64,000 nucleotides of DNA from Pseudomonas moraviensis (GTDB lineage Bacteria > Pseudomonadota > Gammaproteobacteria > Pseudomonadales > Pseudomonadaceae): positions 6,028,442-6,092,441 of the forward strand of contig NZ_LT629788.1 in assembly GCF_900105805.1 (NCBI RefSeq), read 5' to 3'. A program made the translations under genes and the position numbers. Every line of letters begins with the position of its first letter. Position 1 is the stretch's first letter. This document shows, piece after piece, positions 62,731-64,000 of this stretch. A model generated the notes under the pieces. The model was not told where the DNA came from. It made no database searches and saw only the letters and a list, made by a program, of their open reading frames with translations.

Positions 62731-63832
62731 ATGAGTCTGCTGCTTGAACCCTTTACCCTTCGCCAACTGACCCTGCCCAACCGCATTGCCGTGTCGCCGA
62801 TGTGCCAGTACTCCAGCGTCGACGGCCTGGCCAACGACTGGCATCTGGTGCACTTGGGCAGCCGCGCGGTGGGCGGTGCCGGGCTGGTTTTCACCGAAGC
62901 CACGGCGGTCACTGCCGACGGGCGCATTACCGCCGAAGACCTCGGCCTGTGGAATGACGAACAGATCGCTCCGCTGCAACGCATCACCCGCTTCATCACC
63001 GCCCAGGGCGCGGTCGCCGGTATTCAACTGGCCCATGCCGGGCGCAAGGCCAGCACTCACCGGCCGTGGATCGGCAAGCATGGCAGCGTCAAACCCGAAG
63101 ATGGCGGCTGGACCCCGGTCGGGCCATCGCCGATTGCTTTCGATCCGCAGCATACGCAGCCGAAACAGCTGGATGAAGGGCAGATCGCTGAAGTGATCCA
63201 GGCCTTCGTCGACGCGGCCAAACGCGCGCTGACGGCCGGTTTCAGCGTGGTTGAGGTACATGCCGCGCATGGCTATCTGCTGCATCAGTTTCTGTCGCCG
63301 CTGAGCAATCAACGCCGCGATCAGTACGGTGGTTCGTTCGAGAATCGCATCCGTCTGGTGCTGCAGGTCACAGAAGCGGTGAGGGCGGTGTGGCCTGAAG
63401 AACTGCCGGTATTCGTCCGCGTTTCGGCGACCGATTGGGTTGAAGATGGCTGGAATCCGGATGAGACCGTGGAGCTGGCGCGGCGTCTGCACACCCTTGG
63501 CGGATCTGATCGACGTGTCGTCGGGCGGGACTGCGGCCAACGCGGAGATTCCGGTCGGGCCGGGTTATCAGACACGCTTCGCCGAGCGTGTACGCAAGGA
63601 GTCAGGCATTGCCACTGCACTGTCGGAATGATTACCGAGCCTGCGCAGGCTGAGCACATTCTGCGCACCTGCCAGGCCGATATCATTTTCCTCGCCGCGA
63701 GCTGCTGCGTGATCCGTACTGGCCGCTACACGCCGATGATGATCTGGGCGGCGCAAGGCGGTGTGGCCGGCGCAATACCAACGCGCGACCCATCGCGATC
63801 AGCCGATTCATGAGTCTGATTTGCGTGATTGA
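62731..63832 (+). pseudogene. NADH:flavin oxidoreductase, old-yellow-enzyme XenA/YqjM class, with several frame breaks
   Basis: ATG 62731 opens a flavin (FMN) oxidoreductase with PNRIAVSPMCQYSSVDGLANDWH (Cys in the XenA/YqjM position), IQLAHAGRKAS, VHAAHGYLLHQFLSPLSNQRRDQYGGS. From about 63500 the frame breaks: GGCGGATCTG lacks two bases of an expected GCGCGGATCTG, and IDVSSGGTAANAEIPVGPGYQ follows in another frame. Further losses near 63615, 63695 and 63750 move the frame again; EPAQAEHILRT and the ending QPIHESDLRD stop at 63832 are recovered. Restoring about five bases gives 368 residues. Probably intact in the organism. Confidence 0.82.
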
Positions 63833-63848
63833 TTGAAGGCTGGAAAGC

Positions 63849-63883
63849 AAAAGCCCCGAGCCGGTGGTGGTCGGGGCTTTTCT
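63849..63883 (+). terminator. Terminator after the old-yellow-enzyme gene
   Basis: AAGCCCCGA (63851-63859) pairs with TCGGGGCTT (63871-63879), preceded by A and followed by T. Lies 18 bases after the restored stop at 63832, supporting that stop as the true end of the gene. Confidence 0.9.
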
Positions 63884-63916
63884 ATTCGGCACAAGTTTGC
63901 GTTGTCAGGCGGACCT

Positions 63917-63985
63917 CTTCGCGAGCAGGCTCGCTCCCACAATAGGAATGCGGACCCCTGTGGGAGCGAGCCTGCTCGCGAATGA
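63917..63985. repeat. REP pair, GTGGGAGCGAGCCTGCTCGCGA type
   Basis: Inverted arms TTCGCGAGCAGGCTCGCTCC and complement near the right window edge. Same type as at 1173 and 62467. Confidence 0.92.
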
Positions 63986-64000
63986 CGCCAGAACAGCCGC

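Overview
The window comes from a Pseudomonas chromosome, most likely the P. fluorescens group. The evidence is high GC content with strong codon bias, Pseudomonas-type gene neighbourhoods (yejK-hupN-rlmF-valS-holC-pepA-lptFG; purL then the nag PTS genes; ffh-rpsP-rimM-trmD-rplS-xerD-dsbC-hom-thrC-recJ), Pseudomonas-restricted families (DUF3509, DUF6124), and intergenic REP palindromes of the kinds typical for this group. No rRNA, tRNA or CRISPR array was seen.

Layout. 1-12 kb: nucleoid proteins (yejK partial, hupN), the rRNA methyltransferase rlmF, an IS110-family element sitting in a REP palindrome, the valS/holC/pepA genes, then lptF-lptG for LPS export. 12-18 kb: lepA-lepB-rnc-era-recO-pdxJ, a tight translation, secretion, RNA-processing and repair operon. 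18-25 kb: mltF (cell-wall lytic enzyme), purL, a YqfO/NIF3-like gene, then a repeat-rich stretch leading into a structured leader and a DUF6124 gene. 25.6-31.4 kb: one gene for a protein of about 1,907 residues that resembles dermonecrotic, membrane-targeting toxins and carries two copies of a C-terminal domain. 31.5-38.7 kb: the N-acetylglucosamine operon nagE-nagF-nagB-nagA-nagR with paired operator-like sites. 39-47 kb: an L,D-transpeptidase, two NUDIX hydrolases, a gamma-carbonic anhydrase, DUF1289, a VUT-family transporter, purT, an MHS transporter, a CorC-type CBS protein and a CcsA-like protein. 47-56 kb: ffh, ribosomal and tRNA/rRNA maturation genes, xerD, dsbC, hom and thrC. 56-64 kb: a sensor protein that has lost its kinase half, an orphan receiver protein, DUF3509, a CaiB-type CoA transferase, and then yaeQ, recJ and an old-yellow-enzyme gene, all three frameshifted.

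Most noteworthy: (1) the IS110 element can be excised on paper to restore a clean REP palindrome around a CT core, and its 239-bp left end contains segments matching both its target and its own right end, laid out like the IS621 bridge RNA; (2) the giant toxin-like protein with duplicated, differently decayed C-terminal domains; (3) a leader before DUF6124 with mutually exclusive stems; (4) a 266-bp three-stem inverted-repeat element between pepA and lptF; (5) about nine small frame-breaking indels confined to the last 3.4 kb, which look more like sequence error than natural decay.
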